A stretch of DNA of 64,000 nt from the NCBI RefSeq assembly GCF_023509035.1, contig NZ_CP075583.1, forward strand, positions 806,001 to 870,000, in the 5' to 3' direction. Position numbers and translations under genes: made by a program. The stretch is from Janthinobacterium lividum (GTDB taxonomy: Bacteria; Pseudomonadota; Gammaproteobacteria; Burkholderiales; Burkholderiaceae_D). Numbering within the stretch: the first letter of the stretch is position 1; each line of letters begins with the position of its first letter. Below the pieces are notes generated by a model. The model was given only the letters and a program-made list of their open reading frames with translations. It was not told the DNA's origin and did not search any database. Shown piece by piece: positions 20,769-30,809 of the stretch.

Positions 20769-21584
20769 GTGGCAAGAATTATTGTTGTGACGTCCGGCAA
20801 GGGCGGTGTCGGCAAGACGACCTCTAGCGCCAGTTTTTCCACTGGCCTGGCCATGCGCGGCCACAAGACAGCCGTGCTCGACTTCGACGTGGGCCTGCGT
20901 AACCTCGACCTGATCATGGGTTGCGAGCGCCGCGTCGTCTACGACCTGATCAATGTGATCAACAAGGAAGCAACGCTGAATCAGGCCCTGATCAAGGACA
21001 AGCACTGCGACAACCTGTTCATCCTGCCTGCCTCGCAGACGCGCGACAAGGATGCCTTGTCGGAAGAAGGCGTGGAACGCGTGTTGAACGACCTGATCAA
21101 CATGGGTTTCGAGTTCATCATCTGCGATTCGCCAGCCGGCATCGAGCATGGCGCGCTGATGGCGCTGACGTTTGCCGACGAAGCCATTATCGTCACCAAC
21201 CCGGAAGTGTCTTCGGTGCGCGATTCGGACCGCATCCTGGGCATCCTGCAAGCCAAGTCGCGCCGCGCGCAGACGGGCGGCGAGCCGGTCAAGGAACATT
21301 TGCTGATTACCCGCTACTCGCCGAAACGCGTGGAATCGGATGAAATGCTGTCCTACCAGGACGTGCAGGAAATCCTGCGCATCCCGCTGGTGGGCATCAT
21401 TCCGGAATCGGAGCAAGTGCTGGCCGCCTCGAACCAGGGCAATCCGGCCATCCATTTCACGGGCACGGACGTGGCGCAAGCCTATGAAGACGTGGTCTCG
21501 CGTTTCCTCGGCGAAGATGTCGAGTTGCGCTTTACCAACTATGAAAAGCCTGGATTACTCCAGCGCATTTTTGGGGCGAAGTGA
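20769..21584 (+). CDS. minD: Septum site-determining ATPase MinD
   Basis: A membrane-associated ParA-type ATPase whose oscillation with MinE places the division site. The deviant Walker A motif SGKGGVGKTT starts at residue 9, and the switch regions (DFDVGLRNLDLIMG, CDSPAGIEHG) are typical. The C-terminal amphipathic membrane helix (GLLQRIFGAK) is visible. The start is GTG 20769 with AAGGA 7 nt upstream. The length of 271 residues is normal. The minE ATG follows 1 nt after the stop. Confidence 0.96.
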   Translation: MARIIVVTSGKGGVGKTTSSASFSTGLAMRGHKTAVLDFDVGLRNLDLIMGCERRVVYDLINVINKEATLNQALIKDKHCDNLFILPASQTRDKDALSEEGVERVLNDLINMGFEFIICDSPAGIEHGALMALTFADEAIIVTNPEVSSVRDSDRILGILQAKSRRAQTGGEPVKEHLLITRYSPKRVESDEMLSYQDVQEILRIPLVGIIPESEQVLAASNQGNPAIHFTGTDVAQAYEDVVSRFLGEDVELRFTNYEKPGLLQRIFGAK

Positions 21585-21585
21585 T

Positions 21586-21836
21586 ATGGCCTTGCTTTCT
21601 TTCCTGTTCCCCCCAAGCCGAAGACGGCCACCGCGGCCAAGGAACGCCTGCAGATCATCATCGCCCGCGAACGCAGCGGACGCGATGGTCCGGACTTCCT
21701 GCCCGCCCTGCACAAGGAATTGATCGCCGTCATTTCCAAGTACACCAAGGTCAATGCCGACGACATCAAGATCTCGCTGGACCGCCAGGGCAACCTGGAA
21801 GTCCTCGACGTCAACGTGGTGCTGCCGGACGCGTAA
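21586..21836 (+). pseudogene. minE: Cell division topological specificity factor MinE, frameshifted
   Basis: MinE stimulates MinD ATPase and drives Min oscillation. The start MALLSFLF is the MinE membrane-targeting sequence, but the frame is wrong after the six-C run at 21609-21614. Adding one C restores [22 protein letters not shown] (the MinD-contact helix) and the C-terminal topological domain ending VNVVLPDA. The corrected protein has 83 residues, the normal length. As written, the product would be a nonsense peptide that continues to 21723. Since minC and minD are intact, an assembly or consensus error is the simplest reading. Confidence 0.9.
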
Positions 21837-21839
21837 GGT

Positions 21840-22343
21840 CTACTCCGGCCTGACCGTGAGCAATTCCTGCGCCACCGCGGCGCAGGCATTCACGTGCTGG
21901 TTGCCGATCTGGCGGAACACGGCGTAGCCGATGGCTGCCGCCACCGCCTGGCCGGCAAACGGCACGAAGCGCGCCACCTGCTTGGTGGCAATCTTGACCC
22001 CACTGCGCTTGAGCAGGTGGAGGATCAGTTCGCGCGACACCAGCTTCCCTACCAGCATGCCGCCCATGCCCACCGCCGCGCGGTAGGCCATCATCTTGAA
22101 CTGCGGGTTGAGACGCTCGATCTGCTCGGGCGTGAGGCCGAATTCGTGGTTGATATCGTTGATCAGCATGGAAAACAGGCCCACGTCGGACATCAGGTCG
22201 ATGCCGGGAATGGGAATGGCCGAGGCGCCTGCCGACATCACGGCACGCCGCTGCACCAGGCGCCGGCAACGCTCGCGCACTTGCTCGATTTCGGCACGAC
22301 TGGCCGGTATCAGGGTCCAATCGGTAGTGCTCTTGTCTGGCAT
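21840..22343 (-). CDS. Hypothetical membrane-associated protein, DUF697-like
   Basis: A 167-residue protein with a charged N-terminal helix (EIEQVRERCRRLVQRRA) and hydrophobic Gly/Ala/Pro-rich segments (SAGASAIPIPGIDLMSDVGLFSMLI and VPFAGQAVAAAIGYAVFRQIGN). This is the pattern of DUF697/EcsC-like proteins, often linked to GTPases or membrane stress. The family call is tentative and no function is assigned. It converges on minE with 3 nt between stops and stands alone on its strand. Confidence 0.62.
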   Translation of the reverse strand: MPDKSTTDWTLIPASRAEIEQVRERCRRLVQRRAVMSAGASAIPIPGIDLMSDVGLFSMLINDINHEFGLTPEQIERLNPQFKMMAYRAAVGMGGMLVGKLVSRELILHLLKRSGVKIATKQVARFVPFAGQAVAAAIGYAVFRQIGNQHVNACAAVAQELLTVRPE

Positions 22344-22511
22344 GGCCGTTTCTCCGCAGTAAGGGGTAGATGAACAAGTGTAACGTAAAGGGCTGAGCTG
22401 CCGATTTCACTGGACACAGTTGCAATCTCTGTTATATTTCATTTGAGCATTCCTTAACATTACGATAAGCAGAGCGGACCGTCTGTTTGTTGCTACACAC
22501 TCCAGCCCATT

Positions 22512-23201
22512 ATGCGAATTGCCGTACTCGATAGCGACCATAGCCAGGCAGAACTGATCTGCCAGGTGCTCACCGCCGCCGGCCACGCTTGCCACGAGTT
22601 TCAGAGTGCCAAGGAAATGCTGGGGCAACTGCGCAAGGACAGTTGCGACATGCTCATCCTCGACTGGCATGTAAGCGATCTGGACGGCGCGGAAGTCTTG
22701 CGCCGTGCCCGGGAAAAACTGGCGCCTAAGGCGCCCGTGTTGTTTATGACCAACAGTTCCGGCGAAGACGACGTGGTGGCGGGCATGACGGCGGGGGCAG
22801 ACGACTACATGATCAAGCCCCTGCGGCGCAGCGAGCTGGCCTTGCGCACCCAGGCGCTGCTGCGCGTGGCGTACCCGGCCCAGAATGGCGCCGAATACTT
22901 GCAATTCGGTCATTACACGTTTGAAACCCGCCCCGGCCGCCTGCTGCGCGATGGCGAAGTGCTGGACGTGACGCACAAGGAATTCGCCCTCGCGCTGCTG
23001 TTTTTCCGCAACCTGGGCCGTCCCCTGTCGCGCGCCTACATCCACGAAGCCGTGTGGCAGCGCGACACGGCCCTGCCTTCGCGCACCATGGACACCCACG
23101 TTTCGCGCGTGCGCAACAAGCTGCAGCTGAAACCGGAACACGGCTACCGCCTCGTGCCTGTCTACAGTTATGGTTATCGCCTGGAAAAACTGGGCGGGTG
23201 A
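22512..23201 (+). CDS. OmpR-family response regulator
   Basis: A 229-residue two-domain regulator. The receiver domain (1 to about 120) has the acidic pocket (residues 8-9, DSD), the phosphoacceptor Asp in LILDWHVSDLDG (near 54), a Thr/Ser in MTNSS and Lys in IKPL. The C-terminal winged helix (about 130-225) contains LTHKEF-like DVTHKEFALALLFFRNLG and DTHVSRVRNKL. No histidine kinase lies beside it, so it is an orphan regulator here; the target genes are unknown. Confidence 0.88.
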   Translation: MRIAVLDSDHSQAELICQVLTAAGHACHEFQSAKEMLGQLRKDSCDMLILDWHVSDLDGAEVLRRAREKLAPKAPVLFMTNSSGEDDVVAGMTAGADDYMIKPLRRSELALRTQALLRVAYPAQNGAEYLQFGHYTFETRPGRLLRDGEVLDVTHKEFALALLFFRNLGRPLSRAYIHEAVWQRDTALPSRTMDTHVSRVRNKLQLKPEHGYRLVPVYSYGYRLEKLGG

Positions 23202-23282
23202 AGGGCGGCAAACGGCTGACCTGCTCAAAGCGCGGGCACAAAGCGTTATAATGTCGGCATAAGTCATCCCAACAGCCCTGAA

Positions 23283-24557
23283 ATGCAACTGCTCGCCGTC
23301 GGCCTCAACCATACCACCGCCCCAGTGTCGCTCCGCGAACAGCTGGCGTTTGCGCCTGAGCACTTGGGCCAGGCGGTGGTGGCGGCGCGCACCTGGTTCC
23401 AGCGCATCGACTTGCGCGACAACGATGAGGCGGCCATCCTCTCGACGTGCAACCGCACCGAGCTGTATGCGGCCAGCCATGTGCCGAACCCGCTCGACGC
23501 GGGCGCGCATTTCCTGGCCGATTATCACAAGCTCAACTACAGCGAGCTGCGCCCCCATCTGTATATGTTGCCGCAGCACGATGCCGTGCGCCACACCTTC
23601 CGCGTCGCCTCCGGGCTCGACTCGATGGTGCTGGGCGAAACGCAGATCCTGGGCCAGATCAAGGACGCCATCCGCACGGCCGACGAGGCAGGCGGTCTGG
23701 GCACGTATCTGCACCAGTTGTTCCAGCGCAGCTTTTCCGTGGCCAAGGAAGTGCGCAGCAGCACGGAAATCGGCGCCCACAGCGTTTCCATGGCGGCCGC
23801 CGCCGTGCGCCTGTCGCAGCGCATCTTCGACAAGATTGCCGAGCAGAACGTACTGTTCATCGGCGCCGGCGAAATGATTGAATTGTGCGCCACGCACTTT
23901 GCGGCGCAAAACCCGAAAAGCATCACCATTGCCAACCGCACCATGGAACGGGGCGAAGAGCTGGCGCACCGCTTCAACGGCAAGGCCATCCGCCTGGCGG
24001 ACTTGCCGGAGCAACTGCACCAGTTCGACATCGTCATCTCGTGCACGGCGTCGTCCTTGCCGCTGCTGGGCCTGGGCCTGGTCGAGCGCGCCATCAAGGC
24101 ACGCCGCCACAAGCCCATGTTCATGGTCGACCTGGCCGTGCCGCGCGACATCGAAGCGGAAGTGGGCCGCCTGAACGACGTCTTCCTGTACACGGTCGAC
24201 GACTTGGGCAAGGTCGTGCAAACGGGCCTGGAAAGCCGGCAGGCGGCCGTGGCGCAAGCCGAAGCCATCATCGAGACGCGCGTGCAATCGTTCATGAGCT
24301 GGGTCGACGACCGCGCCATGGTGCCCGTTATCCAGCATTTGCATGAAAACAGCGAAGCGCTGCGCCTGATGGAAGTGGAGCGGGCGCGCAAGATGCTGGC
24401 CAAGGGCGCCGATATCGACGCCGTCCTCGAAGCGCTGTCGAAAGGCTTGACGGCCAAGTTCCTGCACGGCCCGCAGCAGGCGCTGCACCACGCGCAAGGC
24501 GACGAGCGCAAGCAGCTGGTCACCCTGCTGCCAAAACTGTTCCGCCCCCGCCGTTAG
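23283..24557 (+). CDS. hemA: Glutamyl-tRNA reductase
   Basis: First enzyme of C5 tetrapyrrole synthesis, reducing glutamyl-tRNA(Glu) to glutamate-1-semialdehyde with NADPH. Catalytic Cys lies in [11 protein letters not shown] (near residue 57), with [17 protein letters not shown], the Rossmann motif FIGAGEMIE and a C-terminal helical dimerisation domain. The 424 residues match the family. It is upstream of prfA by 95 nt, a conserved neighbourhood (hemA-prfA-prmC). Confidence 0.96.
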   Translation: MQLLAVGLNHTTAPVSLREQLAFAPEHLGQAVVAARTWFQRIDLRDNDEAAILSTCNRTELYAASHVPNPLDAGAHFLADYHKLNYSELRPHLYMLPQHDAVRHTFRVASGLDSMVLGETQILGQIKDAIRTADEAGGLGTYLHQLFQRSFSVAKEVRSSTEIGAHSVSMAAAAVRLSQRIFDKIAEQNVLFIGAGEMIELCATHFAAQNPKSITIANRTMERGEELAHRFNGKAIRLADLPEQLHQFDIVISCTASSLPLLGLGLVERAIKARRHKPMFMVDLAVPRDIEAEVGRLNDVFLYTVDDLGKVVQTGLESRQAAVAQAEAIIETRVQSFMSWVDDRAMVPVIQHLHENSEALRLMEVERARKMLAKGADIDAVLEALSKGLTAKFLHGPQQALHHAQGDERKQLVTLLPKLFRPRR

Positions 24558-24652
24558 CGCAGCCCCGCTGGCCGCCCGCGCGGCCGCCCCCTGCCCGCCT
24601 GCCGGGCCTGCAGGACCCGCACCATCCCTACACACTTTTACCGCGAATCGCT

Positions 24653-25729
24653 ATGAAACCATCCATGCTGGCCAAACTCGATCAACTGGCGAACCGCCTG
24701 GTCGAACTCGACGAACTGCTGATGCATCCGGACGCCACGTCGAACATGGACAGCTACCGCAAGATGACGCGCGAGCACGCCGAACTGGGCCCGCTGGTGG
24801 CCCTGTACCGTTCCTACCTGGAAGCGGGCAACGATATTACGACAGCGCAAGAGATGCTGTCCGACCCGGACATGAAGGAATTCGCCCAGGAAGAAATCGA
24901 AGCGGCGAAAGCCACCATGGCGCAGCTGGAGCGCGAATTGCAGACCATGCTGCTGCCGAAGGATGTCAATGACGAGCGCAATATCTTCCTGGAAATTCGC
25001 GCCGGCACGGGCGGCGATGAATCGGCCCTGTTCGCCGGCGACCTGCTGCGCATGTACACGCGCTTTGCCGAGCGCAACCGCTGGCAAGTAGAACTGGTGT
25101 CGTCGTCCGATTCCGACCTGGGCGGCTACCGCGAGGTGATCGTGCGCGTCGTCGGCAATGGCGCGTACTCGAAACTGAAATTCGAGTCGGGCGGCCACCG
25201 CGTGCAGCGCGTGCCGGCCACGGAAACGCAGGGCCGCATCCACACCTCCGCCTGCACGGTGGCCGTGATGCCGGAAGCGGACGAAGTGGAAGACGTCAAC
25301 ATCAATCCGGCCGACCTGCGCATCGACACCTACCGCGCCTCGGGCGCCGGCGGACAGCACATCAACAAGACGGATTCCGCCGTGCGCATCACCCACTTGC
25401 CGACCGGCATCGTGGTGGAATGCCAGGATGACCGCAGCCAGCACAAGAACAAGGCGCAGGCGATGAAAGTGCTGGCCGCGCGCATCAAGGACGTGCAATT
25501 GCGCGAACAGCAGTCGAAGGAAGCGGCCACCCGCAAGAGCCTGATCGGCTCGGGCGACCGCAGCGAGCGCATCCGTACTTATAACTTCCCGCAGGGCCGC
25601 CTGACGGACCACCGCATCAATTTGACCTTGTATAAGCTCGACTTCATCATGGATGGGGATTTGACGGACTTGACGAATGCGCTGGCGGCAGAGCACCAGG
25701 CCGAACTGCTTGCCGCGCTGGGCGATTAA
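24653..25729 (+). CDS. prfA: Peptide chain release factor 1
   Basis: RF1 recognises UAA and UAG at the ribosomal A site and triggers peptide release. Features at 358 residues: N-terminal helical domain, the tripeptide anticodon-region sequence within [16 protein letters not shown], and the GGQ motif in [17 protein letters not shown], whose Gln is methylated by PrmC. The prmC gene lies 667 nt downstream with dsbB between. Complete and undisturbed. Confidence 0.97.
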   Translation: MKPSMLAKLDQLANRLVELDELLMHPDATSNMDSYRKMTREHAELGPLVALYRSYLEAGNDITTAQEMLSDPDMKEFAQEEIEAAKATMAQLERELQTMLLPKDVNDERNIFLEIRAGTGGDESALFAGDLLRMYTRFAERNRWQVELVSSSDSDLGGYREVIVRVVGNGAYSKLKFESGGHRVQRVPATETQGRIHTSACTVAVMPEADEVEDVNINPADLRIDTYRASGAGGQHINKTDSAVRITHLPTGIVVECQDDRSQHKNKAQAMKVLAARIKDVQLREQQSKEAATRKSLIGSGDRSERIRTYNFPQGRLTDHRINLTLYKLDFIMDGDLTDLTNALAAEHQAELLAALGD

Positions 25730-25914
25730 AAAGCGTCCATGGCGGCGTTGCATCGCCTGGCCGACCATTCGTACTGCCTGCGGCGCTGCGCCTTGCCCTG
25801 AACACTTTTTAAAGCGTCCAGCCAGATCAAGGGTTTAAGTAGCGGCTAAGCAATAAAAATCCTGCCTTGTGCGAAAATGATCAGCTCGATTCCATTCACC
25901 TCACCGTGTCGCCC

Positions 25915-26385
25915 ATGAAAAATTCACGCACCGTCCTCCTGTCGATCGCCGCCCTGTGTTTCCTGATGCTGGGCGTGGCCATGTATTTGCAGCATGCCAT
26001 GAACATGGCGCCGTGCCCGCTGTGCGTGATCCAGCGCTACCTGTTCCTCGCCATCGGCATCGCCTGCCTGGCTGGCGCGGCGGCGAACCGGCCGAAAATC
26101 GGCGCGAGCGTCGGCTTGCTGGCGGCCCTGGGCGGCCTGGGCGTGGGCGCCAAGCATTTGTACGTGTTGGCCAACCCCGGCTTCTCGTGCGGCATCGACC
26201 CGGTGGAAACGACGCTGAACAAGATTTTCACGGCGCAAGTCATGCCCTTCATGTTTGAATCCTATGGTGCCTGCGAAAACGCCGGCGAGCCGTTTTTCGG
26301 CCTGTCGATTCCGCAATGGGCGTTCATCTGGTTTGCCATTTTTAGCGTCGGCCTGCTGTGGACTTTGCTGCGCCGTCAGAAATAA
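25915..26385 (+). CDS. dsbB: Disulfide bond formation protein B
   Basis: A four-helix inner-membrane protein of 156 residues that reoxidises DsbA and passes electrons to quinone. The first periplasmic Cys pair is in APCPLCVIQRY (near residues 35-38); the second loop has Cys in GFSCGIDP and GACENAG. ATG 25915 starts the first helix; the longer frame adds a polar leader and is rejected. It is placed between prfA and prmC, 11 nt before prmC, so it is probably co-transcribed with prmC. Confidence 0.92.
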   Translation: MKNSRTVLLSIAALCFLMLGVAMYLQHAMNMAPCPLCVIQRYLFLAIGIACLAGAAANRPKIGASVGLLAALGGLGVGAKHLYVLANPGFSCGIDPVETTLNKIFTAQVMPFMFESYGACENAGEPFFGLSIPQWAFIWFAIFSVGLLWTLLRRQK

Positions 26386-26396
26386 TTGAAAGAACC

Positions 26397-27226
26397 ATGT
26401 CAGAAACACTGATCCCCGCCGGCAGCACTGTCGGCGCCCTGCAAATCCGTCCGCTGCTCGACCCGCTCGACAACCGCATCCTGCTGAGCCACGCGCTGGG
26501 CCTGTCGCGCGTCTCGCTGATCACGCAATCGGAGCGTGTGCTCACTTCCGACGAAGCCGAACGCCTGTCAAGCTTGCTGGCGCGCCGCCTGCAAGGCGAG
26601 CCGATCGCCTACATCGTCGGCCAGCGCGAATTTTTCGGCCTGCCGTTCGAAGTCAACGACGCCGTGCTGATCCCCCGCCCCGACACGGAAGTGCTGGTCG
26701 AACTGGCGCTCGAGCGCCTGCCGCCCGGCGGACGGGTGCTCGACATGGGTACGGGCAGCGGCGCCATCGCCGTCGCGCTGGCGCACACGCGGCCCGACGC
26801 CGTCGTCACGGCCCTGGATGTGAGCAGCACAGCGCTGGCCGTGGCGCGCCGCAACGCCAGCGCCAACGGCGTCAACATCACCTTCATGGCCAGCGACTGG
26901 TTCGAAGCGCTGGGCACGGAAAAGTTCGACCTGATCGTCTCGAATCCCCCTACATCGCCAGCGGCGACCGCCACCTGGCCGAGGGAGACTTGCGCTTTGA
27001 GCCCACGGGCGCGCTGACCGACCATGCGGACGGCCTGTCGGCCCTGCGCACCATCGTGTCCGGCGCCGTGCGCCACCTGGCGTCCGGCGCCTGGCTGCTG
27101 ATGGAACACGGCTACGACCAGGCGGCATCCGTGCGCGGCTTGCTGGCCGACGCCGGCTACAGCAAAGTGCAAAGCTGGCGCGATCTGGCCGGCATCGAGC
27201 GCGTCAGCGGCGCCCGCCTCGGCTGA
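26397..27226 (+). pseudogene. prmC: Release factor glutamine methyltransferase PrmC, frameshifted
   Basis: PrmC (HemK) methylates the Gln of the GGQ motif in RF1 and RF2 using S-adenosylmethionine. The first 185 residues are normal: a helical N-domain, IPRPDTEVLVE, and the SAM motif VLDMGTGSGAIAVAL. The frame then breaks inside the catalytic NPPY, at the five-C run 26946-26950. One extra C restores SNPPYIASGD and the rest up to the TGA at 27226, giving 276 residues. Because loss of PrmC greatly slows growth in bacteria, sequencing error is more likely than decay. Confidence 0.9.
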
Positions 27227-27441
27227 GCACGACAAGCTGCGCAAAGCTTGACCCGGCGGCGCGCCAGATCCCCCGCAGTTTGTTAAAATATCAAGCGAAT
27301 TCCTGACCGAAGCGCCATCCCCCTTGCGCGGGGCGGACGCTGGCGACGCGGCGTTTTTTGGGCCGGCGCCGACGCATTTGCCAAAATTCGGTTAATCTCA
27401 GCACAAATTATTTATATGCTGCACAAGAAAGGAAGCTCAAA

Positions 27442-29043
27442 TTGCCCAACCTGTTGACTCGCCGCCTGGCATTGCTGACCGAAGATGCCAACCGCGCGCT
27501 GCTGGGCGGCTTGCGCGGCATCGAGCGTGAAACCCTGCGCGTCGACCATGCCGGCCATCTGGCTTCCACTCCCCACCCCGCCGCCCTGGGCTCGGCGCTG
27601 ACGCACCCTGAAATCACCACCGACTACGCCGAAGCGCTGCTCGAATTCATCACCCCGGCCGAAGCCGACATCGGCGTCACGCTCGACAAGCTCGACACCG
27701 TGCACCGCCACGCCTACAGCCGCCTCGGCGACGAGTTGCTGTGGAGCCAGTCGATGCCGTGCCAGCTGCCGCCCGAAGCGGAAATCGAGATCGCCAACTA
27801 CGGCAGCTCGAACATGGGCATGCTCAAGCATGTCTACCGGCGCGGCCTGGCCTTGCGTTACGGCAAAGCCATGCAATGCATCGCCGGCATCCATTACAAC
27901 TATTCGCTCGACGAGCAGCTGTGGCAAGTGCTGGCCAGCAACCAGGACACCAGCGCCAGCCCGACACACGCGACGGCCACGCCGAAAGACGTGCAGTCGG
28001 AAAGCTATCTGGCGACGATCCGCAATTTCCGCCGCTACAGCTGGCTGCTGATGTACCTGTTCGGCGCTTCGCCGGCCCTGTCCGCCGGTTTCCTGCGCGG
28101 CCGCGCGCACAAGCTCGACACCTTGTCCGACGACACCTTGTTCCTGCCGTACGCCACCAGCCTGCGCATGAGCGACCTCGGTTACCAGAACGATGCCCAG
28201 TCCGGCCTGCGTCCGCACGAAAACAGCCTGGAAGACTACGTCAACGCGCTCACGCACGCCGTCAACGACCCGTATCCGCCGTACGAAGCGCTGGGCACGA
28301 AAAAGGATGGCGAGTGGATCCAGTTGTCCACCAACGTGCTGCAGATCGAAAATGAATACTATTCGACCATCCGCCCGAAACGCGTGATCCGCACGGGCGA
28401 GCGCCCGATCCAGGCCCTGTGCCTGCGCGGCGTGCAATACATCGAAGTGCGCTGCATGGACGTCGACCCGTTCGAACCGGTGGGCATCAGCCTGGAAACG
28501 GGCCGCTTCCTCGACGCGTTTTTGCTGTTCTGCGCGCTCGACGACAGCGGTCCCATCTCGGCCGAGCAAAGCGCCTGCTACACGAACAATTTCGCCCGTA
28601 CCGTCAAGGAAGGCCGCAAGCCGGGCTTGACCCTGCGCCGCGACGGCGAAGAAATCACCCTGCAGGCCTGGGGCGAGGAATTGCTGGCGCGCATCGCGCC
28701 CGTGGCGGCCTTGCTCGACGCGCGCATTGGCGGCACGCAGCATGCGGCCAGCCTGGCGGCGCAGGCGGCCAAGCTGGCCGACCCGGACACGACGCCATCG
28801 GCAAAGGTATTGGCCGAGCTGCGTGCCAATGGTGGCTCGTTTGCCGCCTTCGGCCTGCGCCAGAGCGAAAGCCACGCCGCCTATTTCCGCACGCATCCGG
28901 CAACCAAGGAACAAAGCGCGTACTTCGACGCGATGGCCGCCAGCTCGCTGGCCGAGCAGCGCACTATGGAAGCGGCGCCCGCCGGCAGCTTCGACGATTT
29001 CGTCGCCGCCTACCGCGCCAGTACCCTGTGTTCGCACACCTGA
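27442..29043 (+). CDS. gshA: Glutamate-cysteine ligase (type 1)
   Basis: Catalyses the ATP-dependent first step of glutathione synthesis. The 533-residue sequence is of the proteobacterial GshA class: [11 protein letters not shown] near the N-terminus, [36 protein letters not shown], and [22 protein letters not shown]. The start is taken as TTG 27442, because AAGGAAG lies 6 nt before it and the conserved sequence begins just after; the ATG at 27358 adds an unsupported 28-residue Arg-rich leader. The upstream 215 nt show no other gene. Confidence 0.93.
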   Translation: MPNLLTRRLALLTEDANRALLGGLRGIERETLRVDHAGHLASTPHPAALGSALTHPEITTDYAEALLEFITPAEADIGVTLDKLDTVHRHAYSRLGDELLWSQSMPCQLPPEAEIEIANYGSSNMGMLKHVYRRGLALRYGKAMQCIAGIHYNYSLDEQLWQVLASNQDTSASPTHATATPKDVQSESYLATIRNFRRYSWLLMYLFGASPALSAGFLRGRAHKLDTLSDDTLFLPYATSLRMSDLGYQNDAQSGLRPHENSLEDYVNALTHAVNDPYPPYEALGTKKDGEWIQLSTNVLQIENEYYSTIRPKRVIRTGERPIQALCLRGVQYIEVRCMDVDPFEPVGISLETGRFLDAFLLFCALDDSGPISAEQSACYTNNFARTVKEGRKPGLTLRRDGEEITLQAWGEELLARIAPVAALLDARIGGTQHAASLAAQAAKLADPDTTPSAKVLAELRANGGSFAAFGLRQSESHAAYFRTHPATKEQSAYFDAMAASSLAEQRTMEAAPAGSFDDFVAAYRASTLCSHT

Positions 29044-29071
29044 TCCTGCCTGACTTTCTGCCTGGCGCCCC

Positions 29072-30115
29072 ATGCTGACCTTCTACAATGAATTGCATAG
29101 CCAGCACCGGGGCCGCTTCGAGATGTTTCGCGGCACCATGGTGCCCTGCTTCGAGACGCCGGAACGGGCCGACATGGTGGTGGCCGAGCTGGAACGGCGC
29201 AACCTGGGCCGCATCGTCACGCCGCACGGCGTACCGCTGACGTCGCTGGAACGCATCCACACGCCGCGCTACCTGCATTTTTTGCGCCACGCCTGGCACG
29301 ACTGGCTGGCGCTCGACCCCGACAACGCGGGCAAGGATGCACTGCCATCCGTGTGGCCCGTGCGCACCTTGCGCAGCGACATCGAACCGGACGACTTCAC
29401 GGCCAAGCTGGGCCTGTATTCGATGGACAATGGCACGCCGCTGACGGCCGGCACGTGGACGGCGGCCAAGACGGGCGCCGACTGCGCCGTCAACGCGGCC
29501 CACGCGCTGCGCCTGGGAGAGCGGGCGACGTTTGCCCTGACGCGCCCGCCGGGCCACCACGCGGGCAGCGATTTCTTTGGCGGCTACTGTTTTCTCAACA
29601 ACGCTGCCCTGGCCGCGCAGCATCTGCTCGACGACGGCGCCCGCAAGGTCGCCATCGTCGATATCGACTACCACCACGGCAACGGCACCCAGAGCATCTT
29701 TTATGCGCGTGACGACGTGCTGTTCGCCTCCCTGCACGCCGACCCGCGCGGCGAATACCCGTTTTACCTCGGCCACGCCGATGAAACGGGCAGCGGCGCG
29801 GGGCTCGGCTACAACGTCAACCTGCCGCTGCCGGCCGGCACGTCCACAGCCAGCTGGTTCGCCGCGCTGGAAACGGCCTGCCTGCGCATCAATATGTACG
29901 CGCCCGACGCGCTGGTGGTCTCGCTCGGTGTGGATACTTTCGCCGGCGACCCGCTGTCGCACTTCTCCCTGCAAAGCGGGGACTACCTGCGCGTGGGCGA
30001 GCGCCTCGCGCATTTGAATTTGCCCACCGCCTTCATCCTCGAAGGCGGCTATGCGGTGAAGGAAATCGGCATCAATGTGGTGAACGTCCTCGAAGGTTTC
30101 GAGACGGCTGAATAG
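29072..30115 (+). CDS. Histone deacetylase-like amidohydrolase
   Basis: A 347-residue zinc amidohydrolase of the class II HDAC/acetylpolyamine amidohydrolase fold. The active site is complete: RPPGHHAG (His-His dyad), GGYCFLNNAALAA, the metal site VDIDYHHGNGTQ, and the late Tyr/Gly segment FILEGGYAV. Bacterial members remove acetyl groups from polyamines or small amides; protein substrates are also possible. It starts 28 nt after gshA on the same strand and may share its transcript. Confidence 0.87.
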   Translation: MLTFYNELHSQHRGRFEMFRGTMVPCFETPERADMVVAELERRNLGRIVTPHGVPLTSLERIHTPRYLHFLRHAWHDWLALDPDNAGKDALPSVWPVRTLRSDIEPDDFTAKLGLYSMDNGTPLTAGTWTAAKTGADCAVNAAHALRLGERATFALTRPPGHHAGSDFFGGYCFLNNAALAAQHLLDDGARKVAIVDIDYHHGNGTQSIFYARDDVLFASLHADPRGEYPFYLGHADETGSGAGLGYNVNLPLPAGTSTASWFAALETACLRINMYAPDALVVSLGVDTFAGDPLSHFSLQSGDYLRVGERLAHLNLPTAFILEGGYAVKEIGINVVNVLEGFETAE

Positions 30116-30725
30116 AGGCGACGCTCAAACCGGTAAGCCCTGCTTCAGTAGAAGTCTTACGGCGGCGTACCCGCGCAAGGTACATGAGTGCCAGGCCGGC
30201 GGGCAGCATCAACGCGACCGTTGGCTCAGGAACGGGCGCCGGGGAAATCGTGAAGGTCGTCTGGTCGGACCAGTTATAACGATTTTCCCATTGTGTTCCC
30301 TTCCAATAATTTCCCCCACCTTTGAGGAAGTAACTGCCGATAACGGCCTGGCTATACCAGGAGTTCGGACCTTCATCATGGCCATCAGTCTTGGTTGCAT
30401 AGTTCAGTTTACCTTCCAGCGTATAACTGAAATTTTTGACTTCACACCGGAGGTAGGAGGAAGCATTGCATCCATATTGGCCTATCCGGAAAGGCAAAAA
30501 CAGGTGACCCTGGGTGAGGAAATAGCTCAGCTCATCAACTGTAATCACGCTGTCCGCATTTCTGTCCTCCCCGCTAAAGCTACCGTGGAACGTCGCATCG
30601 GAATCGAATACGCCAGTAGCCGCGTTGACAAAGCCTTGATAGGTAAAATCCCACGTCGTCGGCTGCGCATGGGCAGCAGATATTCCAGCGACAAGTAGCA
30701 TGGCGCACAACAGGTTCTTTTTCAT
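30072..30725 (-). CDS. PEP-CTERM sorted exported protein with EF-hand-like loop
   Basis: A signal peptide (MKKNLLCAMLLVAG, cleavage after AHA) is followed by an unknown beta-rich domain, then the sorting signal VPEP, a hydrophobic helix and RVRRR. Family knowledge: such proteins are cut by an exosortase and delivered to the cell surface. Residues near 48-60 (DRNADSVITVDEL) match a 12-position EF-hand calcium loop. The open frame continues 27 residues past the basic cluster into the convergent HDAC gene; one missing base near 30160 would put a stop right after RRR, so the true end may be about 30157. Base composition is visibly lower in GC than neighbours. Start ATG 30725. Confidence 0.8.
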   Translation of the reverse strand: MKKNLLCAMLLVAGISAAHAQPTTWDFTYQGFVNAATGVFDSDATFHGSFSGEDRNADSVITVDELSYFLTQGHLFLPFRIGQYGCNASSYLRCEVKNFSYTLEGKLNYATKTDGHDEGPNSWYSQAVIGSYFLKGGGNYWKGTQWENRYNWSDQTTFTISPAPVPEPTVALMLPAGLALMYLARVRRRKTSTEAGLTGLSVASIQPSRNLRGRSPH

Positions 30726-30809
30726 GGTTTCCTCATATTTTTGCAAAGCACCATAAAGGCGCTTCAGGGAGATGTGCCAATCACATCTGACGGCATGATG
30801 CCACGTTAA

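Noticed and set aside
22407..24635. A 742-aa open frame on the minus strand opposite hemA
   Set aside because: It is a mirror of the high-GC hemA frame, rich in His, Gln and Arg with no domain, signal or ribosome site. hemA is certain on the plus strand.
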